From Porodaedalea pini (lineage: Eukaryota; Basidiomycota; Agaricomycetes; Hymenochaetales; Hymenochaetaceae), in assembly GCA_002794775.1 (NCBI GenBank), contig NBAY01000012.1, forward strand, positions 439,001 through 503,000: a stretch of DNA of 64,000 nt, in the 5' to 3' direction. Below the pieces are notes generated by a model. It was not told where the DNA came from. It did not search any database and saw nothing but the letters and a program-made list of their open reading frames with translations. Within the stretch, counting starts at the first letter, position 1. The number at the start of each line of letters is the position of its first letter. Below are positions 45,609-57,891 of the stretch, piece by piece. The translations under genes were made by a program, and so were the position numbers.

Positions 45609-47377
45609 TCAGACCTGCGAATGCTTCTCCGACTCTTCTCTCAATGACTCTCGGGGCGACTCCTTCTCCTGTCCCTGCCTCTGCCTCTCCACAGTCGCAA
45701 TCCCACCCGCTCCCGCACTCGCGTTCTCGTCCCCATCTTCGTCCGCGAGAACGCTCTCGACCTCGTCCGCACCCGCGCCCTCCTCGAACGCCGCTTTGGC
45801 GCGCTCGAAGTGCGCGCCGTGGTGCTCCGGCCCGATGATGGTGACGATGACGACGAAGGCGGCGACGACGCCGATGAGGATGCCCTGCACTTTTGCATAG
45901 TCTGGTACGTTCTTGAGCGTCCCATCGGAGACGACTGTTGTGCGCAGGTGGTTTCCGCCAGCTATGAGGAACGGGGAAAAAAATGAAATGATGGGTCAGT
46001 AAGAGGATGAGAGGAAGAATGAGGGAGAGGAAGGGAAGGGAAGGGAAGACGCACTGGCTTCGATTTGTGCAGAGGCGGAGGAGACCATGTTTCCGAGCTG
46101 GTATGCGACGCCAGGGAACGTTCCGCGGAACGCGGGCGGCGAGATCTCAGAGAGGAAGATCGGGATGACGCCCCACGCGCCCTGCACGCCGAACTGTATG
46201 CAGAACGCGCCTGCCGATAGCGCGCTGAACCCATTCGGCAAGATCCACAGCGGGATGAACGCGCCGATGATCAGCACAAACACCAGAATCGTCAGTCTCC
46301 GTCCAATATACTGGCTCGCCCAGCCGGCGATGGCGCCCCCAGCGACGGCGCCGCAGTTCCCGATGATCGTGGCGATGGTGGATTGGTTGCTGGTGAAGCC
46401 CTTGGTGACCTGGAGGTACGTCGGGTAGAGGTCCTGGCTCCCGTGCGAGAGGAAGTTGAACCCGGTCATGAGCAGCACGGCGTAGATGCACAGCAGCCAG
46501 TGACGTCGCAGCATCACCTTCGTCTCGTGCAGGAACACGCGCGTCTTGTGCTTTGTGTCCACGGCGCCGCGCGCCGCCTTGGCACGCAAGAAGAGCTCGG
46601 ACTCGGGCGTCACGGCACGCACGAGCGCGGCGAAGAAGCTGATGCCTGCGGCGGTCCAGAAGAGTGCGCGCCAACCTTGGGAGACGGAGGGCACAAGACG
46701 CAGGTTGATGACGGCGGCAATAAGGTACCCGACGGCGTACCCTTGCTGGACTATGCCTGATGCGAAGCCACGCGCCTCGACGGGCAAGTTTTCGAGCGCC
46801 GTCGCCGCGGCGAGGCCCCACACACCACCCATGGTTATTCCTGCATTATTTTATGAGATATGATCTTTTTTTTAAATTCATTTGTTTTTAAATTGATGAA
46901 ATGCGCTCACCGAACAGAGATCGGACGGCGAGGAACTGGCGGAATGTCTGCACGAAGGCGGTGCCAATCTGGAATACGCAGCATAGAAGGAGGTTAACGA
47001 CGAGCGGCCATCGACGGCCGTATCTGTCGGAGAGAATGCCAAAGAGGACGGCGCCGACGGGGCGGAACAAGAGAGTGAGCGTGATGCTCGTCGTCTATTG
47101 TTGCATTTCGTCCAGCGAGTCAGATCCGACTTCCTACCTATTCAGACTTTCTGGCACTCACGATATCATTGGTTTGCTTTCCGAACTGGGACTTGAGGGC
47201 GGTGACACTAAGGGAGACGCTGAAGAAGTCGATGGCGTCGCACGTCCAGGCGAGCCAACCGCAGAAGACCTGGAGCCATTGGACAGGGGTGAGGGAGGCG
47301 AGTGCGTTGAGGAGGGTGCGATGCTGGACGCCTTTCTCGCGAGGGGGTATGAGGTTGCGGAGGAAGTACGGCGCCAT
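45609..47377 (-). CDS. MFS monocarboxylate/H+ symporter, Jen1-like
   Basis: A 512-residue 12-helix transporter of the sialate:H+ symporter branch of the MFS that includes yeast lactate/pyruvate carrier Jen1. Exons in transcription order: 47377-47162, 47094-46911, 46840-46055, 45961-45609. Motifs: WLAWTCDAIDFFSVSLSV in helix 1, LFGILSDRYGRRWPL (the MFS GxxxDRxGRR loop) in exon 2, MGGVWGLAAATALENLP in the next segment, NFLSHGSQDLYPTYL in helix 7 as in Jen1-type carriers, and GWASQYIGRR in the second half. Location is the plasma membrane. The C-terminal 70 residues are cytosolic and acidic to Glu/Ser-rich (ADEDGDENASAGAG), a likely site for endocytic regulation. Jen1-like substrate specificity is inferred from the motif, not shown. 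Confidence 0.9.
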
Positions 47378-48385
47378 GCTCGTCGTAGGGGGATGGTGAA
47401 GGCGATCGAGGTCGTTGGTTGAGAACGAACGCCGACAGATATGGACCGTGCTATGGGACTTGTTTTTATACGAGGCTGGTCCGTCATGGAGGTCACACGT
47501 GCCTTCATAGGATATGATGTCTGATCGCGTTCTGATTGTACTGAATGTATGCGCGGGTATTTTGAGCTCGGCTTCCTTCCAGATCTTCCCCGCGTATTCA
47601 TCTCCCCCATCATTTTCCCCACATTCCATCATCACTACTAGTACTGTCGTCGCGACATGCGTCCTATTTTATTTCTATTTTTCTTCAATTATTTTTCTGC
47701 AATGCCATCGCAGGATTAGAGTTTACGGATGCCATCGGGCCCTTCTGATACAGTTTTACTATTTTTGAGTCTTCTACAACGGGTTTGCCCACCCCGGAAC
47801 GGTGGGATGGGAATAGCGAATAGAAGGGTGAATACGGATGGACGAAAACCGGTGTACGAGTATCAAGTCTAGAAGGAAGGCGATGCAGCAGAAAACGCGG
47901 GAGATTGAGCGGGTGCGTATGTCTTCCATTGCTGGATGCTTTGGATTCGATACGCCGTCCAAGGTCCGATATAGGATTACTCTGCAATACTACGTAGGAA
48001 GGTACTAATATTGTGTGTTTTTCTGCGTCGACATAGTTTTCACATCGATCTGCGTTCCGTGCAACTGCGGACCGTGGACCGTGCGCGTGGGTCAAATCCT
48101 CCCGAAATGCTCATCCGGCATCCGGGTCCAGTCAGCTTTCCCCAGATCCGCTCCGAGTGCCGAGCCACCCAATTGGACGCCGACAGTAACCTGCCCCGGC
48201 CGGGAGCTGCAACGTCGGGACGGGGACACCGGTACCGTGACGGGCACCTCTCGCCGCTCTTCTCTTCTCTTCCTCTTTCTTCTTCTAGGAATTCCCCGAT
48301 CACACCCAGTACTAGTCCGGCTGCACTGATCGGGAATTCTCGCTCTGAAAACAAATCTGGAACGCAGTTTGGGGACTACCGTCTA

Positions 48386-48420
48386 CAGCCGGGTACAAAA
48401 ATTGGCGGAGTCACGTGAAT
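48386..48420 (+). repeat. Left terminal inverted repeat of MITE
   Basis: 35 bp starting CAGCCGGG; pairs with 48582-48616 in inverted orientation. Confidence 0.88.
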
Positions 48421-48581
48421 CGCAACACGGAACTGACTGCAACAAAAAAGTTGGCACAAAACAAAGACTCTCGTTCTCCAATTTTATACAATGAGATGTA
48501 ACATATACAGGATAAATGATACAACGTGATGCGACACAGAGGTTTCACAAGTATATTAAGACTGATCATTATACGTATGTA

Positions 48582-48616
48582 ATTCACGTGACTCCATCAA
48601 TTTTTGTACCCGGCTG
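48582..48616 (-). repeat. Right terminal inverted repeat of MITE
   Basis: Ends CCCGGCTG before the flanking TA; inverted match to 48386-48420 with two mismatches (GC versus AT at positions 20-21 of the repeat). Confidence 0.88.
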
Positions 48617-49288
48617 TATATAGGATTAACCACAAGCATGAGCTTACTTAGACGTTTATTCGAGTTTTACACTGTATATGTATGCTGGAAATACATGAAA
48701 CACACCAAACGAGTTTGCATTAACATTGATATCGTGGTGTGACGTGAATTTGAAGGCCTCGACGTTGTGTGAGTGCACAGTCCGTGTACGCCAACGTCCT
48801 CAAGCTTCTTCTGTCCTGTGTCCACACGATCATCGCAGACCTACGCACTGAGCCGGTTCAACCCGATCCTCAGTTCAGCATTCGCTATCGAAATACACAT
48901 GCTTAACAAATTAAAATGCGGGATTGGCTTGACACGGACGATAGCTGGGCTTGGCCCGAGATCATCGGACACGGTATCTGATTAAAGGCGGAGATGGCTC
49001 AAACCGAAAGGAACGCAGAAGCACCTCAGTCGTGGAAGTCCAGCAGAGAAAAATAAACGCTACAGTTAGTATACGTTACAAACACAGATGACAGGGTAGA
49101 GGTAAGCGGTACAACATCCAGTGCGTGCAGTATAAGCTAGGGAAACAAACGACATAGTCATGAAATTACAGGAGTTCAAAATTGACGAAGCCATTAAAAC
49201 GGGTCAAGAAAGTAAGATAAAGTCAAGAGAGATAAAATCACATCTGTTCGGACAGGTCAAGAAAAGATCGTCTCACCTCTCGCGCGCC

Positions 49289-51429
49289 TCACACAGACAC
49301 AACAGGACTAAGTCCGGGACCGGGAGAAATCGTAGGAGGCGCAGGAGCAGGTGCCGGAACAGGCCTGCCATACTGATACACATGCAGTTCATTGTCCTCC
49401 GTCGCAAGCGTGACCGTCCCCGCCGCAGGGTCAAGGAACATATGATACACCGTATCCAGCACCTCAGCCGGCACGTCCAGCGTCACCGGCCGCAGCGTCG
49501 TACACGTGCACTCGCGCTTGCCATATCGCGACCGACGTGAGTATTTTCTGTTGGCATCGAATTTGCACCGCGCGCGGACGGGCGAGACGCCTGGGTCGGG
49601 GAAGGTCACGAGTTTTAGGGTGCGGGTGCGTCGTGGTTGGGAGGATGAAGAGGAAGATGAAGAGGAGGAGCGGCTTAGCATCGAGGCGCGCCGACGGGCG
49701 CTGGCGAGCAAGCTGCGCGGTCGCAGTCGCCCGAGACCAAAACGTCTCCCGCCGTCGGCATACTCGTCGTCCTCCCCTTCAACGTGCTCTTCGATCCAGC
49801 CAAGGTGATTAAAGCTCTGCGCAAGGATCGGAAGCCCGTGGTGTCCCAAACTAATTGTAACCGCATTCGCGCCAATATCCACGACGCTGCGCGCCGCTGA
49901 GCACGGAGAACCGCCGACCATCTTGCCATGAAACTCAAGCATTTCGTACTTCTCATACACCTCGCCTCCGGCCCCTTCAGCGCTCTCGACGGCATCCGAG
50001 TAGTGCTGCACCGCGCGCCAGACGCGGCGCGCCTGTCCCATAAGGCCGTCGGCAAGCGAAAGATATAAGATGATTGTGCTTGTGCGGCGCGGCACGCCAG
50101 GGTATGTTGGCCACCACTGCGGGAGTACCCAAACGGTGTGTGGTGCCATCGAGAAGTCAAATGCCACACTCTCATGCTCCCAATGAGATAACGCCATCGC
50201 TGTGGGTTGCACTAGCGGCAGGGAATATGTCGGCCTGCGCGCTGCATTCCAGATGAAAGCTCGCGAGCGCATTTCTTTGAGGGAGTAAGCGCGCCGGATT
50301 TCTGTACCACAGTATTCGCTACGCAAGACGATATATTGCTTGTCGACGGACAAGTGCAGACCTATCACTGCTCGTCCGTATTCCTTATGTTGTTCGTCAG
50401 TCATAACGAAACCTCAATATAAGAAAAGCTCACATAAATAGTGTCAGTGTCGAAAATGTAACTCAGGCCCGTGTTCCAGTCTAGCACAACATGCAGGCCT
50501 GCTGTGCAAGTCTCTTCGTTCAAGAATACGGCACATATCATTCTTTGAGAGGCGTCTAAGAAGTGAAGCTCAGCCGCAAGAGACCACGGAGTAATCAGGT
50601 CGCCCAGGACCTCAAAGGCAAACCGGGTGCGACGAGGAAGGCTCGGGGAACTGAATCCGGAGAATTTTGACATGCAGATTCTGCTCGTGCTCGGGACTGA
50701 TCACGTTTAACCTTAAGCGCGAAGAGGAGTAAGGGTGACGCATATACTCACTCAGACGAGATCTTTCCCGTTATCCAGTACAAAGACCGCGTCGCGTAGT
50801 CGCCCTGGACGTTGATAAGAACGGAATTGGCGCCCATGTTGTACTTCCCAGCGCATGCGCTCGTCCGCGTATCCCACCCGACTAGTTCGCCCGCTTTCGT
50901 AGGGAGCACGAGGTGTCTCCGGGACGTAAACTTCATGATGTACGAGGCATGGTCGAGATCGACGTTGTCCAGCCGAACAGGGTGCAGCCGCGCAACGTGT
51001 GTGGGGGTTGCTTTGAGCCACGCCTCCTCGGCCGCGGTCGTCATCAGAACAGACTGCCTCAGCTGGGCCATTGTCAGCGAGGACGTCGAGAGATGGTCGT
51101 GCAAGGAGATACGCCGGCCGCGGCACATAAGCCTGAATGCAAGGTTCTTCCATACGGCAAGGGACTTGGATATGTCGTAGAACATGCGGGAGACCTTGAT
51201 TTGAGTTTGATTGCATACGTGTGAGTATATGCGAACCAAAGAGACCTTAGGGGCTTACTTGTGCCAGATTCAATACTTCCGCATAATCAAGATGCAAGAA
51301 TACCTCTAGAATGACGACGATAGGCATGTCGCCGAATTGCTGCGGCGTTCGACGCTTGCGCGAGGACACTCTTCGCTTCAAGCGCGAGGTAAGTCCTGAA
51401 ACGAGGGCGACGAGCTTGACTTTTGCCAT
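49289..51429 (-). CDS. F-box protein with beta-propeller-like C-terminal part
   Basis: A 651-residue protein likely to act as a substrate receptor for SCF ubiquitin ligases. Exons in transcription order: 51429-51259, 51194-50752, 50680-50434, 50383-49289. Residues 30-75 form an F-box-like domain split by intron 1 (FGDMPIVVILEVFLHLDYAEVLNLAQ then VSRMFYDISKSLAVWKNL). The remaining 570 residues look like a WD-type propeller as in other basidiomycete F-box proteins (VLDWNTGLSYIFD, VIGLHLSVDKQYIVLRSEY, HMFLDPAAGTVTLATEDNELHVYQYG). A run of about ten Ser residues lies near residues 525-535. The C-terminus is Pro/Ala-rich. Junctions 2 and 3 rest on less typical acceptors. The target protein is unknown. 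Confidence 0.78.
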
Positions 51430-51930
51430 TGTGTTGTTGGTGGGATAAGTATCGCGGACAAGGAGCTTGAGAGCACCGGATGCTCAAGGAGGTTGGTTAT
51501 CAGTCCTGTGAGAGGCGGTGTGATAGAGCACAATAGGATCGGCGAGAAATATAATAGCTTGAAAGGTCCAGCAGTGATATTTTGAAGACAGAAGGAAAAG
51601 AGAGAAAAGCAGGAGAAAGACGGAAGAAAGGCCTGTACAGGTGAGCTGAGGAGAAGCGGCCCGTTCACCTCGTGGTGGAGGTGAAGAGCAGAACGTAAAT
51701 CAAAGCATCCCCTAATAAGGAAATTTGATAGTCGTGAGATAGACTTGCCACATACAGAAGAGCACGCTGATCCTCGAAATTTGGGGCTTTCCAGTTGTAC
51801 TATTTGAGCGGCTCGAGCTCGGTTTTCTCTGCAATCTCTGGGACTTGTAATTCTAGCTTTTGCACCTTGTCTCTTGCTGTTAAATTCTCTTCTAGTCCTT
51901 GCTTTCGTGTGCCTCGGAGAATCTGCAAAA
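51430..51930. promoter_or_regulatory. Divergent promoter region, F-box gene and NAT10
   Basis: 500 bp between outward-facing start codons, purine-rich in its centre (near 51580-51640). No TATA box or ORF supported. Confidence 0.5.
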
Positions 51931-54900
51931 ATGAGGAAGCAGCTCGACCCTCGTATTCCTATCCTCATCAACAACAATGTCAAGAAAAATCACCGATCGT
52001 TCATAGTGCTTGTCGGAGATAAGGGCAGGGACCAGGTATATATTCGATCGCCTCCTGGAAGTGTGCTTGACATTTCTACCAGGTCGTGAACTTGCATTTC
52101 CTTCTCTCGCAAGCCCGAGTGTCGGCACGCCCATCCGTCTTATGGTGTTATAAGAAGGATCTTGGCTTCACGAGGTAAGCAGAATATATTCAGACAGAAG
52201 AGGACATATATATGACATGCTGTGTTGTTAAGCCATCGCAAGAAACGAGAGGCAAAAATCAAGCGCGATGTCAAGCGAGGAATTCGCGAGGCGAATGAAC
52301 AGGACCCGTTCGAGATTTTCGTCACAGTGACGGACATTCGATATACGTGCGTAGCCCTTGTCATATATATTGGTATTTTGGCTGATTTTGGTTTTCAGTT
52401 ACTACAAAGAGTCGCACAAGATTCTGGGAAACACGTATGGCATGTGTGTCTTGCAAGACTTCGAGGCAATCACGCCGAATCTGCTTGCGAGAACGATTGA
52501 GACTGTAGAAGGTGGAGGACTAGTGGTGCTATTGCTGAAGACGATGTCCTCACTACGGCAGTTGTACACAATGTCGATGGTGCGTATATGTCGTGTGCAT
52601 TATTCGGTTTCTAGCTAAAGTGACTACAGGACGTGCACTCCCGCTACCGCACATCATCCCATGACTCCGTCGTCGCTCGCTTTAACGAACGTTTCATCCT
52701 TTCTCTTGGCTCATGTGAGGACTGCCTCGTCCTTGACGACGAGCTCAATGTCCTCCCGATCTCGCGCGGAAAGGACATCATCCCCCTCGACGACATGCGA
52801 AAGGGCAAGAACAAAGCGGACAACGAGCTCGCGGAGCTGCGCACGAGTCTCGCAGACACGAAACCCGTCGGTGAGCTCGTTAAGCTCGCGCGTACGCTCG
52901 ATCAGGCGCAAGCGATCTTGACCTTCGTCGATGCAATTGCGGAGAAGACACTCAGCTCGACCGTGACGCTTACCGCCGCCCGCGGACGCGGCAAGTCGGC
53001 GGCCCTTGGACTCGCAATCGCTGCTGCGCTTGCACATGGGTACTCGAACATCTTCGTCACGAGTCCGAGTCCAGAGAATCTGAAGACGTTGTTCGAGTTC
53101 ATCTTCAAAGGCATGGACGTCCTTGGATACGAAGAGCATCTGGACTACGACATCGCGCAGAGTACAAATCCCGAGTTTAACAAGGCTATCGTGCGTGTAA
53201 ACATCTTCAGAGATCACCGACAGACGATACAGTACATCCAACCACAAGATGCGCATGTGCTCGGCCAGGCAGAACTTGTTATCATTGACGAGGCTGCAGC
53301 AATTCCTCTGCCACTCGTGCGCAACCTCCTTGGCCCATATCTTGTCTTTATGGCTTCAACGATCAATGGCTATGAGGGTACCGGTCGGTCGCTCTCCCTT
53401 AAGCTTATTCAGCAGCTCCGTGAAAGCACGCGTCCATCCACTACGCCGACCACGGAGGAAACCGCCTCCACATCTCGCTCTAAGAAGCCGGAAAATAGTG
53501 CACCCATAAAATCTCGTTCGTTGCGCGAGATCAAGCTCGAGACGCCGATCCGTTACGCCGCAGGCGACCGAGTAGAATCTTGGCTGAACACTCTACTCTG
53601 CCTCGACGCTACGGTTGCAACTCGGGGGCTGGCACAAGGCACTCCTCATCCAAGCAAGTGCGAGCTCTTCTACGTATCTCGAGATACGCTATTCAGCTTC
53701 CACCCCGCGTCGGAGGTGTTTCTGCAACGTATGATGGCACTGTACGTCGCGAGTCATTACAAGAACCAGCCGAATGACCTGCAGCTCCTCTCCGATGCAC
53801 CGGCACACCATCTCTTTGTTCTTCTACCTCCGCTAAAAGACGACGAGAGCCATCTGCCGGAACCGATTGTCGTGCTACAGGTTGCGCTGGAGGGGAACAT
53901 CAGCAAGCAAGCGATCATGGAGTCACTCAGTCGAGGGCTGCGGTTTGGTGGAGATCTGATACCGTGGCTAGTCTCTCAGCAGTTCCAGGAATCGAAGTTT
54001 GCGCAGCTTTCGGGCGCTCGAATAGTCCGAATAGCGACACACCCGGACTATACAAATGTACGTTTGCCGGCTTTGCTGTAAGATTCTTCCTGGAATTTAC
54101 TATCATATTGTAGATGGGCTACGGAGCTCGTGCCTTACAAGCTCTGAACTCGTATTATAGCGGAGAGTACTTCAACTTGGACGAAAGTGTCCAAGAGGAG
54201 CGTTCTTACCCTAGCGCCGCAGCCTTTGACTCCGTGAGTCTTCCGTTCTTACAGAGCCCAGACGAGTTTGCTAACTTTTTTTGAAGAACACCGATCTTCT
54301 AACAGACAACCCGACCGTTCGTGCTCCCTCCGCCATGCCGCCTCTCCTACAGCGTCTGTCTGAGCGCAGACCAGAAACATTGGATTACCTCGGCGTTTCT
54401 TATGGCCTCACCCCTTCTCTTCTCCGGTATGGTTACACTCGTGAATGTTTTTTGATTGTCGTCACTGACAAACATGTGCGCGGCTAGGTTTTGGAAGCGC
54501 GCCGGCTTCGTGCCGCTATATATCCGACAAACGACGAGCGAGCTGACCGGAGAGCACAGCTGTGTGATGGTTCGCGGATTAAACAGCTCGAATGAACGGG
54601 ACCTGGAGTGGCTTGGGGAGTTCACAAAAGGTATGTTTCATTTCATTATCGGTGAGGTTTGAAGGACACTGTCTCATTTCGCCATTCAGATTTCAGGAAA
54701 CGGTTCCTCTCCTTGCTTTCCTTCAAGTTCAGGGAGTTTGGAAGCGTGATGGCACTAAGCATCCTCGCCGCTGCTGATGAAGGTTTGAAGCGGCTGGACT
54801 TAGACAGCGCACGAGGTATATTTATCTCCTCTCCTTCGTGAATTAGGAATGCCATTCATGATGAATGCTTTACTTCTGATAGAGGTCGGTGCATCAGAGC

Positions 54901-55922
54901 TTTCCATCCTGATGACGCCCTTCGACCTCAAGCGGCTCGAATCATACGCAAACAATCTGCTCGACTACCACGTCATCCTCGACCTGCTGCCCACCGTCGC
55001 GACGCTCTACTTCGAGAAGCGGCTCGGAGCGGAGGTGCGCTTGAGTGCGGTGCAGAGCTCCATCCTCTTGGCGATAGGTCTGCAAAGGAAGACTATCGAA
55101 GAGGTTGAGGTGCGTTTTTTGTTTTTTTCCTCTTTTCCCTTGGCTTGATGGCTAAACTGTTCGTGTCGCATTGCTATAGGCTGAGCTGCAGCTCCCAGTC
55201 TCGCAAGCGCTCGCACTTTTCGTGAAGGTCGTGCGCAAGGTCACGAAGCGCCTGCAGGACGTGCAAAGGGCTGCCATCAGTGCGGAGCTCGCACTGCCTA
55301 CCTCAACCTCTGCCTCGGGTGCGCCATCGCGTGTGGAAACGCAGAACCGAGTTGTCAACGGCGACGTGATGGAGACGGGAGGCGGACAGCACAGCACAGA
55401 AAAGGATAGCGGTGCTATAGACGCAGGCAAGGGTGACGATGAGGATGAGACACCCGAACGTCGCGCATTCAAGGAAAAGCAGCGCGAGATGATCGCGGCT
55501 CTCGATCTCAATAAGTGAGTTCCTTTCTTCGATGCCACTTTTTGCTTTTCCGTGATACGTGCTGCTCACCAGACTCTCCATCTCTTAATCCTCGATGTTC
55601 GATGCTGAACTCACATTCTCAAATCATCCAACCTCGGTATACCGGATCAAATACTCGATCGCGATGCACCGATGATACCGTTGTGACGAGTAGATACGCT
55701 ATTACCGACTCTGCCGCCGACTGGTCAAGCGCAGAGGCGCAGGTCGCTCGGCTTGCAAAAAACGCAAATCTAGGCGCGGGCCGGTCGTCCGTCGTCAGCG
55801 TCAAGACCACCTCCGATACAGGAAAGGGGGCAGGTCAGAAGAGGAAGGCGGGTGATGAGAGCAAGGCAGAAGGGGAGAAGAAGAAAACGCGGAGGGGACC
55901 GGGGAAGAAGGCGAAACAGTGA
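51931..55922 (+). CDS. KRE33: RNA cytidine acetyltransferase, NAT10/Kre33
   Basis: A 1079-residue nucleolar enzyme that makes N4-acetylcytidine in 18S rRNA and, with an adaptor, in Ser/Leu tRNAs, and is needed for small-subunit biogenesis. Exons 51931-52035, 52083-52174, 52233-52346, 52399-52579, 52630-54057, 54114-54233, 54287-54426, 54488-54630, 54690-54815, 54883-55109, 55180-55514, 55694-55922; phases agree throughout. MRKQLDPRIPILI starts the family; SHRKKREAKIKRDVKRG, TYYKESHKILGNTYGMCVLQD, Walker A near residues 280-287 (AARGRGKSAA), LVIIDEAAAIPLPLV (Walker B region), STINGYEGTGRSLSLKL, IVRIATHPDYTNMGYGARAL (GNAT acetyl-CoA site) and LRFWKRAGFVPLYIRQT all match. A lysine-rich, nucleolar-type tail (KKTRRGPGKKAKQ) ends the protein. 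Length fits yeast 1056 and human 1025. Confidence 0.96.
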
Positions 55923-56292
55923 GCGCAAGGGAGGTGAGGCATTGCTGGTAACAAAATTTTATTACTTTTTGTGAAGTTGCTCTATAATTCTTGCGCAGTA
56001 GCAGCAGTCAAGTGTAATATTGAGAGAAAATCATGTCTATATATATGAGCCTTGCTGTCAACGGTAAAGCTTGAGCGTCTTTCCCACCAAACCAACAGCG
56101 TCTGCTCTGATCTAATTATTTGACTGCACTAATGCTATCTAGCATGGCATGTAGTTCGTCGGCACCGGCAGTCGGTTACAATCTTCAAAAAAACGAATAT
56201 GATATCCATTTACACTAAGTAGAAAGTATATACAAGATTCCTCGGCAATTAAGCAATTCATACCCATCTCTTCGGCTGTCCGAGTCCTCTTT
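55923..56292. other. Convergent 3' intergenic region
   Basis: Between NAT10 (plus) and the oxygenase gene (minus). AT-rich, no gene seen. Confidence 0.55.
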
Positions 56293-57891
56293 TCATTTAT
56301 TTCCATTAACCGCATTTCCATAAGCCGTAGCGAGCCGCGCCTTGGAGTAATCGCCAGCGGTGACCACTTCGTACTTTGGTGGACACTCGGCGGATACGCA
56401 GCTCGGAATCGGCTATATTCCATGACAACATTGAAAATATCTAGTCAGTCTCGTAAGTACGGGTCAGAGAACGGGCGTACCTCGAGTTTGACATTGTAGT
56501 CGGCGCTGAAGAAGAGAGGTATGGAGTGCCGCTCAATGCCTGTACGGTTTATCGCGCGGTGGACGGTCGATTTAAAGACATCGTCTTAAAATGTAGTATT
56601 AAAATCAAAGTGCTCAGTACGAAATTGCTTTGGAGTAGGTGATGCTCCGCTACATACTCGTCCATCTCATGAACTGGTCGCCGATGCTGTTGGGGATCAA
56701 GATTCCATCATGATGAAAGAAATGCGAACAAAGGGTGGAGTCATTTACTTGACGACAAGAGTCCCGGGAATAGGCGTCGCGGTCACCCACTCCTTGTTGG
56801 CATTCAGGACCTGCAGTGCTTCGATCCCAGGCTCCTGCCAGAGTATTGTAAAACACTACGAGATATGATGTTGCTGAGAATCAGATTCTTCGCTAGTACT
56901 GATAAAAAGTCACCTCGAAGCTGATAATAAGAGGACGTCAGAAAACGCGGGCATTATCTACAAAACTAGGATTAAATGTGTACTCGGTGTGAGCGCCTAT
57001 CCCCATGAGTCTCTCGTCATGGGGTCCTGTTTGTGGAGGGTAGTGAAGGATGCGCATAAATGCAGCAGCTTCTTTCGTCTAAAGCACGTCATCGTCAAGT
57101 GGGGGGACACTCTACGGAGCATTAGAAAAGTATAGCCACCTTATCGTCGAAAAAGGTCTCGTGAACGCCTAGCGCAATCGCAAACAGTGGAAACAGCTTC
57201 TTCCCGAATGCGGCTGCTGCGTTACTTTTCAGCTGTGCATTAGTCCACTACTTGACACGCGCGAAGCACGGACTAGTCGTACTAGTAGTTCAGATACGCT
57301 TCCTTAAATCCAGGGACTTCGAAAGTGGGCCATCGGTTTTCACCATAGGTCGCGCTCGTGCTGTTCTCCGTGGAACCACTCTTTTCTGGACAGACGTCGA
57401 ATCCCTCGTGGAGGTCGCCTCTATTTTCCGGATCGATGTTCTCGCTCAGGAACGCAGTGTACCCCTTTAAGTTCGTGGAGGTTCTACTATCGTACTGTCG
57501 ACACATTTAGTGAGAGGTCTGATTGCAGTATCCCTTTTGTTTCACTATGGTAAATCGGAACGAGAACACACCTTAAGCTTTGTCTCCTCGGGCAGGGCAA
57601 AGAACTTTTTTCCGACCTCGACGGCTCCAGAAATGCTCTCCTCGGGTATTCCATGATTCTTAACATAGAAGAATCCGACGTTTATGCAGGCATCCCGAAT
57701 GTCCTTCGCGAGTTGCTGTCGGACAGCAGGATTCTCGTTCGCGTTTATCATATCGCTGATTAACGATCGGAAAAGTTTATAACTATTGATTCGGACGATA
57801 CTAAAGCATGAACATGAACGCACATAACGGGAATATTTTTGAATCCATAGTCGGCCCGGCTCGCAGCCTGCAAGACAGTGTCGATGGCCAT
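56293..57891 (-). CDS. 2-oxoglutarate/Fe(II)-dependent oxygenase, isopenicillin-N-synthase-like fold
   Basis: A 345-residue non-heme iron oxygenase. Exons in transcription order: 57891-57824, 57782-57572, 57494-57283, 57224-57140, 57078-56984, 56920-56914 (7 nt), 56855-56749, 56686-56658, 56584-56481, 56412-56293; frame is kept throughout. The N-terminal DIOX_N part reads DACINVGFFYVKNHGIP and FFALPEETKLK. Iron ligands are H222 and D224 (GAHTD) and H280 (STVHRAINR); the 2-oxoglutarate-binding R290-x-S292 follows (RHSIPLFFSADY). LQVLNANKEWV, PIPGTLVVNIGD and YEVVTAGDY are typical for fungal members. The Asp ligand codon is split at the 5' edge of the 7-nt exon. The substrate is unknown; related fungal genes act in secondary metabolism or on small molecules. 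No cluster partners lie nearby. Confidence 0.9.

Larger units (their letters stand above)
48386..48616. mobile_element. MITE with 35-bp terminal inverted repeats and TA target site
   Basis: A 231-bp element. The left end begins CAGCCGGGTACAAAAATTG and continues GGAGTCACGTGAAT after two bases; the right end is its inverted complement, agreeing at 33 of 35 positions by my count. TA dinucleotides flank both ends (48384-48385 and 48617-48618), the target duplication expected for Tc1/mariner or pogo/Fot1 elements, and termini starting CAG suit the pogo branch. The interior is AT-rich and has no ORF, so it is non-autonomous and needs a transposase elsewhere. Confidence 0.88.
47378..49288. other. 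1.9-kb intergenic region with one MITE
   Basis: Promoter of the transporter gene, then sequence with no supported gene, interrupted by the inverted-repeat element at 48386-48616. Open frames at 48011-48418 are Arg/Ser-rich and not protein-like. The right end is the 3' flank of the F-box gene. Confidence 0.5.

Noticed and set aside
45641..45925. Arg/Ser-rich frame opposite the transporter C-terminus
   Set aside because: Shadow of the acidic transporter tail, whose exon phase and homology are clear.
46147..46821. 224-codon frame overlapping the transporter's large exon
   Set aside because: Same region codes the MFS helices in another frame; this frame is His/Arg-rich and not protein-like.
47384..49280. 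Gene in the region around the MITE
   Set aside because: Frames at 48011-48418 are low-complexity and not continued by introns; the 48386-48616 part is transposon.
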